Assembly (NCBI GenBank): GCA_017618625.1
Contig: JAFZTV010000049.1
Coordinates: forward strand, 1-18,719
Direction: 5' to 3'
Length of the DNA stretch: 18,719 nt
DNA from: Bacteroidales bacterium
GTDB taxonomy: Bacteria > Bacteroidota > Bacteroidia > Bacteroidales > P3
In this document: positions 1 to 7,247 of the stretch, piece by piece
Layout: each line of letters begins with the position of its first letter
Position numbering within the stretch: position 1 is the first letter of the stretch
Notes under the pieces: model-generated
Told to the model about the DNA's origin: nothing
Seen by the model: only the letters and a program-made list of their open reading frames with translations
Database searches by the model: none
Made by a program: the position numbers and the translations under genes

Positions 1-44
1 CACCACACACAGATAATAATCCACAAAACTAAATACCACACACA

Positions 45-3000
45 ATGTACTCCATTGAAAAACACCCGATTCTCGACATCCCGCAGAGCGAGGTGGTCGA
101 ATTTCTGTACAACGGACAGAAAGTGAAAGGACACAAAGGCTACACCATCGCTGCAGCTCTTCATCAGGCCGGTTTCCCGGTACACAGCCACAGCTTGGCT
201 GGTCGCAACCGCAGCCTCGAGTGCGGCATCGGCAAATGCGGCGCCTGCGAGATGCTGGTCGACGGTAAGATCCGTCGTATCTGCATCACAAAGGTTGACG
301 ACGTACACGAGGTTTGCGAGCTGTCTAAAGACTATCAACCTTCGACGGGCGAGAACCCGCAGCGTGAGGTGAAGATATACAAAACCACTGTGGCCATCAT
401 AGGTGCTGGCCCTGCTGGTTTGGCTTGCCGCGAGAAACTCAACGAACTGGGCATCGACAACCTCGTCATCGACAACAACAGCAAGATTGGCGGTCAGTTC
501 AACATGCAGACTCACCAGTTCTTCTTCTTCGAGAAAGAGAAGAAGTTCGGCGGCATGCGTGGTTTCGATATCGCCAAGACGCTTGCTGGCGACAACCACG
601 ACGGCATCCTTCTCAATAACACCGTTTGGGATCTGCTCGAAGGCAAACGCATCGCAATCAAGAACATCGAAACTCAGGAGATTGGCTATGTTGACGCACA
701 GCATTTGGTGGTCGCCACTGGTGCGGTGCCATTCATGCCGACCTTTGAGAACGACGACGTACCTGGTGTCTACACCGCTGCTGTATTCCAGAAGATGATG
801 AACCAGGAACACACACTGCTCGGCAAACGAGTCTTGACTGTCGGCGCTGGCAACATCGGCTACCTGACCTCCTATCAAGGCATGCAGGCTGGTGCCACAA
901 TCAAAGCCATCATTGAGGCTATGCCACACGAGGGAGGTTTCCCCGTGCAGGCCAACCGTGTGCGTCGACTGGGCATCCCCATCATGACTGGCTACACCCT
1001 CGTGCGCGCCATCCCCAATGCCGACCGCACAGGTGTCACGGGTGCTGTTATAGCAAAATGCGAGAACTTCAAAGCTATACCTGGTACTGAACAGGTGATT
1101 GACGACATCGATATCATAAACATCTGCACAGGTCTTGTCCCCGATGATCAGATTCTGACTAAAGGCAAAGAGGTCTTTGGTCTCCACACCTATGGCGTGG
1201 GCGATGCAGTACGTATCGGCGAGGGAACCAGTGCTGTTCTCCGCGGTAAACAGGCTGCTTTCGAGGTGGCTCAGAACCTCGGTATGCGTATTAACTATGA
1301 GGAATACCTCGAAGTGTCGCGTCAGTATATAGACTCTCAGCAGCGTCCGGTGCGCATCCTGGAGAAACCCAATCTGCCCGCCAAGGAGCGCATGATGGCT
1401 AAACCGTTTGTGCAGACCGACTGTCTCTATGGTTTTGCCTGTAACCCCTGCTCGTTCTCCTGTCCGCAGGGCGCCATTAGCAAACCTACAACATCCTCAA
1501 CACCCACGGTCGACTATGACAAATGTATCGGCTGTATGCAGTGTGTCGCCAAGTGCCCGGGTTTGGCTATATTCGGTTACGACTTGTTGAAACAGGTGTG
1601 TTTCCTGCCGTTCGAATACGAAGCCAACGAAGGTGCTGAAGTCTATCTTGTTGACAACAACGGCAAGAAACTCGGTGAGGGCGTGATTGAGAAGATACAG
1701 AAGAAAGACAACAAGACCAACATCGCTCGTGTGAAGGTCAACGATATCGTAGGTGAGGCTATGACCGAAGTGAAGGGCTTCATATTGAAAGAACGTTACC
1801 CGCAACCGTTGCAGATGAAACCGCTGCAGCAGGTTGATGGCGAGACCTATGTATGCCACTGCGAGGATGTTTCGATAGAAGATTTGCTTGCTGCCATCGG
1901 CGACCGCAAGTATATCTCGGTTGACGAAATCAAGCACATCACTCGTCTCGGTATGGGTCCCTGTCGTGGTAAGCGCTGCATACCGAGAGCTCGTCAGATA
2001 CTTCGTGCCCACGGTATCGAAGTGGTAGGCGACGCAACTCCGCGTGCCCCTCTTGCAAGCCAGGTGACTCTCGGCGACGTCTATAACGAGAAAGCCAAAG
2101 AGGTGTATGTGTTCCCGAAAGCTAACGACGTGAAACGCGAGGAAGTAGAGGTGTTCATCGCCGGCGGTGGTATCGCTGGCAGCGGCCTCTTCCGCTACTT
2201 CGCTGAAGCTGGAAAGAAACCGGTTTTGGTGAACTACAGTCGTGGTGCTTCCTGGCGTAACATCGGTGGTGGACGTCCGGCATTCTCTAATCCCGATATT
2301 GCGGACATTGCCACTCACAACCACGAAATCTTCAAATCCATTCAGCAGGTACATAATATCAACTACAAGCCTACCCGCTATGTCAACCTCGTCCACGACG
2401 AAGCTACCTACAAGTCACTCGACGCCTCTCGTGCTTGGAGCGATGCTTATATGGTAGAGCGCAAGGATTTCAAAAAGGAGATATCGCCTCTCTGGGATAC
2501 CGAGAAGACCACCTACAGCCACGCTCTCATGACGCGCGACTGCTGGCAGGCTACGCCGGGTAAGGTGATTGACTATATTCGCGGCATCGGCACATCCCTT
2601 GGCGGTCGCGTTTTTGAAGACTGCGAGCTCCTTCACGTCGAGCGCTGTGGCGAGAAATACAAAGCCCTTGTACGTACCCATAATGGAGAATACATAGAAT
2701 TTACTGCCATTCATTTCGTCAACGCCATGGGTTGGGGTGCCGAACGCTTCACCGACATGCTGGGCATAGACACTGGCCTCTATCCTGTGAAACACCAGGC
2801 CTTCATCACCCGTCGTCTTCCTATGATGGGCGTGAACGGTGACGCTCTTGACATGATTATCGACCGTCGTCACTACAAAGGCTTCAGTGCCGTCTATGGT
2901 CAGCAGTTTGCTCACACCGGCCAGATTATCGGATGCGCCTCGCCCGACTGCGACAGTTTCGAGGCTCGCCAGAATCTTAAATACAACAGTAAGGAGTTCC

Positions 3001-3269
3001 TTGAGATCGTATCCGAAGTCTTCGCTGAGTGGATACCTAACCTCCGCGAGGTGGGATTCCACGCTGTATGGGCAGGCTGGTACACCGAACCTCGCTACAT
3101 CGTCGATCCTGAGGTTGGCCTCTTGGTCGGCTTGCGTGGACACGGCTTCATGTTGGGTCAGTATCTTGCTAAACTGTATGTCGATAAGTATCTCGGAAAA
3201 GAGACTCCGTCATACATGAAAGACCTGAGTATAAAAGGCGCTGGTCTCAGCGAGAACGCATTCAAGTAG
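45..3269 (+). CDS. Multi-domain FAD/iron-sulfur oxidoreductase (HcnABC/sarcosine-oxidase-like fusion)
   Basis: This 1074-residue cytoplasmic protein fuses parts that are separate subunits in hydrogen cyanide synthase, opine and hydroxyproline dehydrogenases. In order: a 2Fe-2S domain with cysteines 60, 65, 68 and 80; a pyridine-nucleotide-disulfide-type flavoprotein with GAGPAG at 120-125 and a second nucleotide loop GAGNIG at 267-272; a ferredoxin module with cysteines 460, 466, 469, 473 and 494, 497, 500, 504; a BFD-like 2Fe-2S domain with cysteines 604, 606, 640, 645; and a C-terminal DAO-type FAD domain with GGGIAG at 707-712. By family analogy the DAO domain oxidises an amine or amino-acid-like substrate and passes electrons along the clusters. 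The substrate cannot be read from the sequence. The first cluster spacing (C-x5-C-x2-C-x3-C) is not the classical CxxCxxC. The ATG is followed directly by the 2Fe-2S domain, so the start is reasonable. A strong terminator follows the gene. No signal peptide. Confidence 0.85.
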   Translation: MYSIEKHPILDIPQSEVVEFLYNGQKVKGHKGYTIAAALHQAGFPVHSHSLAGRNRSLECGIGKCGACEMLVDGKIRRICITKVDDVHEVCELSKDYQPSTGENPQREVKIYKTTVAIIGAGPAGLACREKLNELGIDNLVIDNNSKIGGQFNMQTHQFFFFEKEKKFGGMRGFDIAKTLAGDNHDGILLNNTVWDLLEGKRIAIKNIETQEIGYVDAQHLVVATGAVPFMPTFENDDVPGVYTAAVFQKMMNQEHTLLGKRVLTVGAGNIGYLTSYQGMQAGATIKAIIEAMPHEGGFPVQANRVRRLGIPIMTGYTLVRAIPNADRTGVTGAVIAKCENFKAIPGTEQVIDDIDIINICTGLVPDDQILTKGKEVFGLHTYGVGDAVRIGEGTSAVLRGKQAAFEVAQNLGMRINYEEYLEVSRQYIDSQQRPVRILEKPNLPAKERMMAKPFVQTDCLYGFACNPCSFSCPQGAISKPTTSSTPTVDYDKCIGCMQCVAKCPGLAIFGYDLLKQVCFLPFEYEANEGAEVYLVDNNGKKLGEGVIEKIQKKDNKTNIARVKVNDIVGEAMTEVKGFILKERYPQPLQMKPLQQVDGETYVCHCEDVSIEDLLAAIGDRKYISVDEIKHITRLGMGPCRGKRCIPRARQILRAHGIEVVGDATPRAPLASQVTLGDVYNEKAKEVYVFPKANDVKREEVEVFIAGGGIAGSGLFRYFAEAGKKPVLVNYSRGASWRNIGGGRPAFSNPDIADIATHNHEIFKSIQQVHNINYKPTRYVNLVHDEATYKSLDASRAWSDAYMVERKDFKKEISPLWDTEKTTYSHALMTRDCWQATPGKVIDYIRGIGTSLGGRVFEDCELLHVERCGEKYKALVRTHNGEYIEFTAIHFVNAMGWGAERFTDMLGIDTGLYPVKHQAFITRRLPMMGVNGDALDMIIDRRHYKGFSAVYGQQFAHTGQIIGCASPDCDSFEARQNLKYNSKEFLEIVSEVFAEWIPNLREVGFHAVWAGWYTEPRYIVDPEVGLLVGLRGHGFMLGQYLAKLYVDKYLGKETPSYMKDLSIKGAGLSENAFK

Positions 3270-3296
3270 TGGTCGATATTCCAGCGACCAGTATTC

Positions 3297-3328
3297 AGTG
3301 GCGGGTGCTAAACATCCGCCACTTTTTT
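3297..3328 (+). terminator. Rho-independent terminator after the oxidoreductase
   Basis: A 10-bp stem AGTGGCGGGT / ATCCGCCACT (one G-U pair) with a 7-base loop runs into six T residues, 27 bases after the stop codon. A smaller TGGTCG/CGACCA hairpin lies just upstream at 3270-3290. It separates the oxidoreductase from the porin transcript. Confidence 0.9.
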
Positions 3329-3389
3329 GTTACAAGCCGTGCAAAAGTCCATCGCAAGGCAACAAGGACAATTATTACGTTCTTTTTAC

Positions 3390-3397
3390 TATATTTG
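3390..3397 (+). promoter_or_regulatory. Bacteroides-type -7 box (TATATTTG) for the porin gene
   Basis: TATATTTG fits the Bacteroidetes -7 consensus TAnnTTTG and lies 36 bases before the porin start codon, just after the preceding terminator. No clear TTTG -33 box is seen at the usual spacing, so the call rests on the -7 element and its position. Confidence 0.6.
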
Positions 3398-3433
3398 CAC
3401 GCGATTTAATTAACGACAATAACAGACATCAAA

Positions 3434-4594
3434 TTGAAACATAACAGATTACTCAAAGGACTACCACTTCTTGGACTCTTGTTCTTAGCGTCCAGTCTTT
3501 CCGCACAGGTGGATTATTCCCCAATATTCACTACCCTGCGCCTCGAAGCACGCGCCGATTTCGACTATATGGCCACACGAACCAGTTCGCCCGACACAAC
3601 CATTAATCACTACGGATTCAACGGGCGCTATTTCAACCTGCTTATCGGCGGCAATCTGGGCAACAAGTTCTCATACTTCTTCCGCCAGCGCGTAGTGGGA
3701 ACATCCGGCACCTACAGGCTGTTCGACAACACCGACTTCCTCTACATTAATTTCAATCCCACACAACAATGGACCGTCCGATTGGGGAAGGACGCCATAG
3801 CCGTCGGAGGCTTCGAGTACGACGCTCCGCCTATCGACGTGTTGTTCAGCACGACATATTGGGACAACTTCTACTGTTTCCAGCTCGGCGTGTCGGGCAT
3901 GTATAAGACCAAGGACGGGCGCAACATGATTGTGGCGCAGGTGGCCAACTCGCCATACGTCTATTACGGCTCTGGCGTGGGCACCGGGCTTGGCAAAGAA
4001 TGGAAAAGCGGCCTGCTCTCATATAATGTTCTATGGTCAGGCACTTTCGGCCACTTCAAGACCATATACTCAGCTAACATCTTCGAAAGACAACGCGGCT
4101 CGTTTATGGGATATATTGCCCTGGGGCATAAGCTCACCTACGACCGTTGGGACATATATCTCGACCTGATGCACCATTCGCTGGCTTGGGACGACTGTGG
4201 CAAGAACTTCGGGGTTGTGTCGTGCGTGAACTTTCTTGTTACCAAAGACCTTAACCTCTTTGCCAAAGCCGCCTACGAGCAAAACCATTCTGAGGCTGAC
4301 ATTATTGCCTACCGTAACACAGGCACCAACCTTGACTGCCTTGTGGCCGCAGGACACAGCTACACGCTCTACGGACTGGGATTCGAGTGGCGGCCCTCGT
4401 TCTATAAGGATGTGCGACTGCACGGCTTCGTAGCCTGTCGTCACGAAACCGAGAGCAAGCGTACGTCAGCTACTGGGCAAGCGGAATTCTCGAACATGAT
4501 AAACGCCAACATCGGCATAACCTGGAACATGAACATACTCAAGGTGCTGAAAGATCGCGTGTTCAAGGACAAAGCTGTCAATCAAACTGAATAG
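3434..4594 (+). CDS. Outer-membrane porin, phosphate-selective porin O/P-like, TTG start
   Basis: This 386-residue protein has a signal peptide (basic MKHNR, hydrophobic core, likely cleavage after SLSA at residue 24). The mature part has alternating polar/aromatic strands typical of an outer-membrane beta-barrel, for example around the blocks reading FSYFFRQRVV and WTVRLGKDAIAVGG. The pattern resembles the Porin O/P family, whose members form anion-selective or general channels. The start codon is TTG: the next in-frame ATG falls inside the mature protein and would remove the signal peptide, and no upstream in-frame ATG exists. There is no Shine-Dalgarno sequence, as is common in this phylum. 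The C-terminus has a short charged extension (DRVFKDKAVNQTE) beyond the last clear strand. It has its own promoter and is followed after 63 bases by a Gate-domain membrane protein, with which it may be cotranscribed. The solute is unknown. Confidence 0.75.
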   Translation: MKHNRLLKGLPLLGLLFLASSLSAQVDYSPIFTTLRLEARADFDYMATRTSSPDTTINHYGFNGRYFNLLIGGNLGNKFSYFFRQRVVGTSGTYRLFDNTDFLYINFNPTQQWTVRLGKDAIAVGGFEYDAPPIDVLFSTTYWDNFYCFQLGVSGMYKTKDGRNMIVAQVANSPYVYYGSGVGTGLGKEWKSGLLSYNVLWSGTFGHFKTIYSANIFERQRGSFMGYIALGHKLTYDRWDIYLDLMHHSLAWDDCGKNFGVVSCVNFLVTKDLNLFAKAAYEQNHSEADIIAYRNTGTNLDCLVAAGHSYTLYGLGFEWRPSFYKDVRLHGFVACRHETESKRTSATGQAEFSNMINANIGITWNMNILKVLKDRVFKDKAVNQTE

Positions 4595-4657
4595 ACAATT
4601 CCATAACAACTTTATTAACGATAACACTATCGCAACTAATAAAATAACACAACCACA

Positions 4658-5893
4658 ATGCCTAGCAACATACGTCGCAAAAAGACAACCCAATATCACC
4701 CAAAGACCGAAACCATCTTCGCGCGCATAGAACGTTGGCTGAAGCTGCGCAACCCTATCAAATTCACCAGTAAACGTTCCATAGAGGCTGCAATATTCCT
4801 CGTGCTATTCCTGGGCTTCTTCGGAGCACTGGCGTACAAGATGTCGCTGCCTCACATGCTCAACACTTTCATGCAGACGGCCTACCACCTTCTGATGGAG
4901 ACGGTATTCTACATCATGGCCATCTGCGTGCTGATGGGCGCGATAAGCAAGATGATGGCCGAGTTCGGCGTGGTGCGACTGATGGAGAACATCCTGCGGC
5001 CGCTTATGAAGCCTCTCTTCAACCTGCCCGGCGTGGCGGCATTGGGTGCCGTGATGACATTCCTGAGCGACAACCCGGCTATCATATCACTCGCCAAAGA
5101 CAAGAACTTCGCGCAGTACTTCAAGAAATACCAGCTGGTGTCGCTCACAAACTTCGGCACCGCCTTCGGCATGGGTCTCGTGGTGCTCGCCTTTATGACA
5201 GGTCTGGGGTTCGGCCGCGGAGCATTGGTGGGGCTCGTGGGGGCTTTCATCGGCAGCATCGTTTCCACCCGACTGATGCAGCGGTTCACACTTAAGGCAT
5301 ACCCTGAGATGGCCGAGCCAGTGGCCGAGGTAACAGGTGACGAGCAGCAGATTTCGTTCAAGAGCGAAGGCAACATAGGCCAACGCTTCCTCAATTCGCT
5401 TCTTGACGGCGGCAAAGACGGCGTGGGCATCGGCCTCGCCATCATCCCGGGCGTGCTCTGCATCTCGACCCTCGTGATGATGCTTACCTTCGGACCTTCC
5501 ACCGAGACGGGCCTATATACAGGCTCCGCCTACGAGGGAGTGCCCGTCATCACATGGCTTGCCGACAAAGTGAACTTCATCTTTGACTGGCTTTTCGGAT
5601 TCAAACACGGTGCGCTGGTGTCGTTCCCGATAACAGCTCTCGGAGCTGTGGGAGCCGCCATCGGCCTGGTGCCGCGTTTCATTGCCGAAGGCATCATCGA
5701 CAACAACGCCATAGCCGTGTTCACCGCCATGGGTATGTGCTGGAGCGGATTCCTCTCGACCCACACCGCCATGCTCGACTCGCTGGGTTACCGCAAACTG
5801 ATAGGCAAAGCCATCGGGGCGCACACCATCGGCGGCCTCGCAGCCGGCATAGCCGCCCACTGGCTCTGGGTCCTCGTTGCGCTGGTATTTTAA
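4658..5893 (+). CDS. Gate-domain (nucleoside recognition) inner-membrane protein
   Basis: This 411-residue polytopic membrane protein has a basic cytoplasmic N-terminus (1-42), a first membrane segment near 43-62, and two similar halves. The first has a long hydrophobic stretch at 80-100, then PGVAALGAVMTFLSDNPA at 124-141 and a segment near 165-205. The second starts near 253 with a related glycine/proline-rich segment around IIPGVLCIS. This duplicated arrangement with re-entrant-looking glycine/proline motifs is typical of nucleoside-recognition Gate proteins, which include nucleoside transporters, spore maturation proteins and uncharacterised clostridial homologues. Transport is likely but the substrate is not evident. 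It may form a transcript with the upstream porin and the downstream purE (71-base spacer). The purE neighbour fits a nucleotide-related role but does not prove it. Confidence 0.7.
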   Translation: MPSNIRRKKTTQYHPKTETIFARIERWLKLRNPIKFTSKRSIEAAIFLVLFLGFFGALAYKMSLPHMLNTFMQTAYHLLMETVFYIMAICVLMGAISKMMAEFGVVRLMENILRPLMKPLFNLPGVAALGAVMTFLSDNPAIISLAKDKNFAQYFKKYQLVSLTNFGTAFGMGLVVLAFMTGLGFGRGALVGLVGAFIGSIVSTRLMQRFTLKAYPEMAEPVAEVTGDEQQISFKSEGNIGQRFLNSLLDGGKDGVGIGLAIIPGVLCISTLVMMLTFGPSTETGLYTGSAYEGVPVITWLADKVNFIFDWLFGFKHGALVSFPITALGAVGAAIGLVPRFIAEGIIDNNAIAVFTAMGMCWSGFLSTHTAMLDSLGYRKLIGKAIGAHTIGGLAAGIAAHWLWVLVALVF

Positions 5894-5964
5894 TGGCAGT
5901 CAGCAGTCGGTAGTCAGCAAACATATCAACATATCAACTTCTTCAAAATTCAAAATTTCAAGAT
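5894..5964 (+). repeat. Post-stop degenerate repeat plus AT-rich CATATCAAC motif
   Basis: Two bases after the Gate-protein stop comes a degenerate GCAGTCAGCAGTCGGTAGTC tract, followed by two overlapping copies of ATATCAAC and then TTCAAAATTCAAAATTTC up to the purE start. The first part matches tracts after the stops at 8276, 11395 and 13944. The CATATCAAC part matches the leader of the gene starting at 12513. Confidence 0.55.
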
Positions 5965-6471
5965 ATGACACCATTAGTAAGTATTATCATGGGCAGCACC
6001 TCCGACCTGCCGGTCATGGAGAAAGCCTGCAAGTTTCTTGAAGAGATGGAGATACCTTTCGAGGTGAACGCCCTCTCGGCACACCGCACCCCTGCAGAGG
6101 TTTCGGACTTTGCACGGAACGCACACCTGCGCGGCGTGAAAGTGATAATTGCCGGTGCCGGTATGGCAGCTGCACTGCCTGGAGTGATAGCCGCCGAGAC
6201 TCCGCTGCCAGTGATAGGAGTGCCCATCAGCGGCAGCGTGCTTGAGGGCATGGATGCCACCTTCGCCATCATGCAGATGCCTCCGGGAATACCTGTGGCT
6301 ACGGTAGCGATAAACGGCGCTCAAAACGCAGCCGTCCTCGCCATGCAAATAATGGCCACGGGAGACAAGGCGATGCAGCAGAAGGTTGTGGAATACAAGG
6401 CAGGGCTAAAGAAAAAGATTGTCAAAGCCAACGAGGAGCTGGCAAAACTGGAATACAAATACAAGGTCTAG
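5965..6471 (+). CDS. purE: N5-carboxyaminoimidazole ribonucleotide mutase (PurE)
   Basis: This 168-residue protein is close to the usual length of class I PurE. It catalyses conversion of N5-CAIR to CAIR in de novo purine synthesis, in the cytoplasm, as an octamer in characterised members. Visible signatures are GSTSD at 10-14 (phosphate binding), SAHRTP at 38-43 with the catalytic-type His40, AGAGMAAALPGV at 63-74, and PVIGVPISGS followed by QMPPGIPVATVAING. The class I form implies that a PurK partner is used, but none is in the window. The start is the first in-frame ATG and places GSTSD at the usual distance from the N-terminus. The leader carries the AT-rich repeat at 5918-5960. Confidence 0.95.
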   Translation: MTPLVSIIMGSTSDLPVMEKACKFLEEMEIPFEVNALSAHRTPAEVSDFARNAHLRGVKVIIAGAGMAAALPGVIAAETPLPVIGVPISGSVLEGMDATFAIMQMPPGIPVATVAINGAQNAAVLAMQIMATGDKAMQQKVVEYKAGLKKKIVKANEELAKLEYKYKV

Positions 6472-6530
6472 TCAAGTCGGCGTTGTGGCGACACAAGCGT
6501 GCCCCTGCGACGCCCCTTCGTTGAGAGCAA

Positions 6531-6566
6531 CAGCAAGCCCCGGACTATGGAGTCCGGGGCTTGCTG
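6531..6566 (+). terminator. Perfect 15-bp hairpin after purE, possible terminator without U-tract
   Basis: CAGCAAGCCCCGGAC (6531-6545) and GTCCGGGGCTTGCTG (6552-6566) are perfect reverse complements around a 6-base loop. It lies 60 bases after the purE stop. There is no T-run behind it, so it could equally be a processing or mRNA-stabilising structure or act on both strands. Confidence 0.5.
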
Positions 6567-6577
6567 GCTTATGGAAA

Positions 6578-6630
6578 CTCCGATACAGGTCCGTATCAAG
6601 TCCGAGTGAAGTCCGAATAGTCCAATAAGA
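6578..6630. repeat. Degenerate 11-bp tandem repeat, GTCCGARTRAA type
   Basis: Units start at 6578 (CTCCGATACAG), 6589 (GTCCGTATCAA), 6600 (GTCCGAGTGAA), 6611 (a 9-base GTCCGAATA) and 6620 (GTCCAATAAGA). Four of the five units are 11 bases long. Confidence 0.7.
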
Positions 6631-6749
6631 CAATCAACCCAAACCGTTTTCAGTCGCAACCGCGGGCGGCTGACAACAAAAATCAGTCGATAGTTATTAA
6701 CCCGTCGACTTAATCCAGTCGCAGGACGCAAAAGTGACAACCTAAATCA

Positions 6750-6957
6750 GCAAACCACAAGCAAACCACACAGCAAACCACATAGGAACAGAGTAGGTCC
6801 AAGGTAGGGTTTGTATAAGGTCTGTATATAACCTGTATATATCACATGTAGGTGAAAAGTAGGTGAAAAGTAAAAGAAAAGTAGGTGAACAGTAAAAGAA
6901 AGGTAGGTGAACAGTAAAAGGAAAGTAGGTGAAATGTAAATAAAATGCAGGTAAAAA
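6750..6957. repeat. Long 11-bp-periodic tandem array, GCAAACCACAN then GTAGGTGAANA type
   Basis: The array opens with GCAAACCACAA (6750), GCAAACCACACA (6761) and GCAAACCACAT (6773), passes through looser GTAGG/GTATA units (6793-6847), and then has ten consecutive units of exactly 11 bases from 6848 to 6957. In the last part GTAGGTGAANA alternates with GTAAAAGAAAA-type units, giving a 22-bp super-period. The A-runs are phased near the helical repeat. Confidence 0.85.
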
Positions 6958-7045
6958 CCAATGTACGAGGCATTTGCGTGGTTTATTCCGCATTTTTTTG
7001 AACCATTTTGCTTGGTTTCATCAGGGTAGAGGGCTGTTGTAGACC

Positions 7046-7089
7046 AAAGTCGCTGCAAAGTCGCTGCAAAGTCACTGCAAAGTCGCTGG
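7046..7089. repeat. Four tandem 11-bp units, AAAGTCGCTGC
   Basis: Four contiguous 11-base units start at 7046, 7057, 7068 and 7079. Units 1 and 2 are identical, unit 3 has G to A at one place (AAAGTCACTGC) and unit 4 ends in G. The array lies 158 bases before the kinase-deaminase ATG. Confidence 0.85.
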
Positions 7090-7107
7090 AGGGTTTTGTC
7101 CGTTGTG

Positions 7108-7141
7108 CGGGATTTGCAATTGTTGCAGATTTGCAATCCCG
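7108..7141 (+). other. Imperfect inverted repeat in the kinase-deaminase leader
   Basis: CGGGATTTGCAA (7108-7119) pairs with TTGCAATCCCG (7131-7141), giving 11 base pairs with one bulged T. There is no T-run after it. It could be an RNA hairpin or an operator-like site. Confidence 0.45.
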
Positions 7142-7156
7142 TAACAATAAAGGTTT

Positions 7157-7192
7157 CCATGCCATTCGAAAGCCGTGTTTTGCATGGCATGG
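7157..7192 (+). other. Nine-bp inverted repeat CCATGCCAT / ATGGCATGG
   Basis: A perfect 9-bp inverted repeat with an 18-base loop, 55 bases upstream of the kinase-deaminase start codon. It could fold in the leader RNA or bind a regulator. Nothing else supports a specific role. Confidence 0.4.
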
Positions 7193-7247
7193 GGTGGCGG
7201 ATGCAATATATTGTGTGTTTTCGCGTTCTTTTGTAAAAAGACTTGGA

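Larger units (their letters stand above)
6472..7247. other. 776-bp gene-less region with hairpins and 11-bp-periodic repeats
   Basis: No convincing gene is present on either strand between purE and the kinase-deaminase ATG. The region contains a GGCGTTG/CGACGCC stem (6479-6514), a perfect 15-bp hairpin (6531-6566), three arrays of degenerate 11-bp units (6578-6630, 6750-6957, 7046-7089), CAGTCG words at 6651, 6684 and 6716 spaced 33 and 32 bases, and two further inverted repeats (7108-7141, 7157-7192). Open frames that cross it contain translated repeat and belong to shadows. Confidence 0.8.

Noticed and set aside
1497..2396. A 299-codon minus-strand open frame
   Set aside because: It is antisense to the ferredoxin, BFD and DAO parts of the oxidoreductase and has no recognisable motif.
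6848..6957. A CRISPR array
   Set aside because: Units are contiguous 11-base repeats without spacers, too short for CRISPR repeats, and no cas genes are present.
7008..7247. An 80-codon N-terminal extension of the kinase-deaminase from TTG 7008
   Set aside because: The extension is translated AAAGTCGCTGC repeat and hairpins. The ATG at 7248 puts Walker A at the normal distance from the N-terminus.
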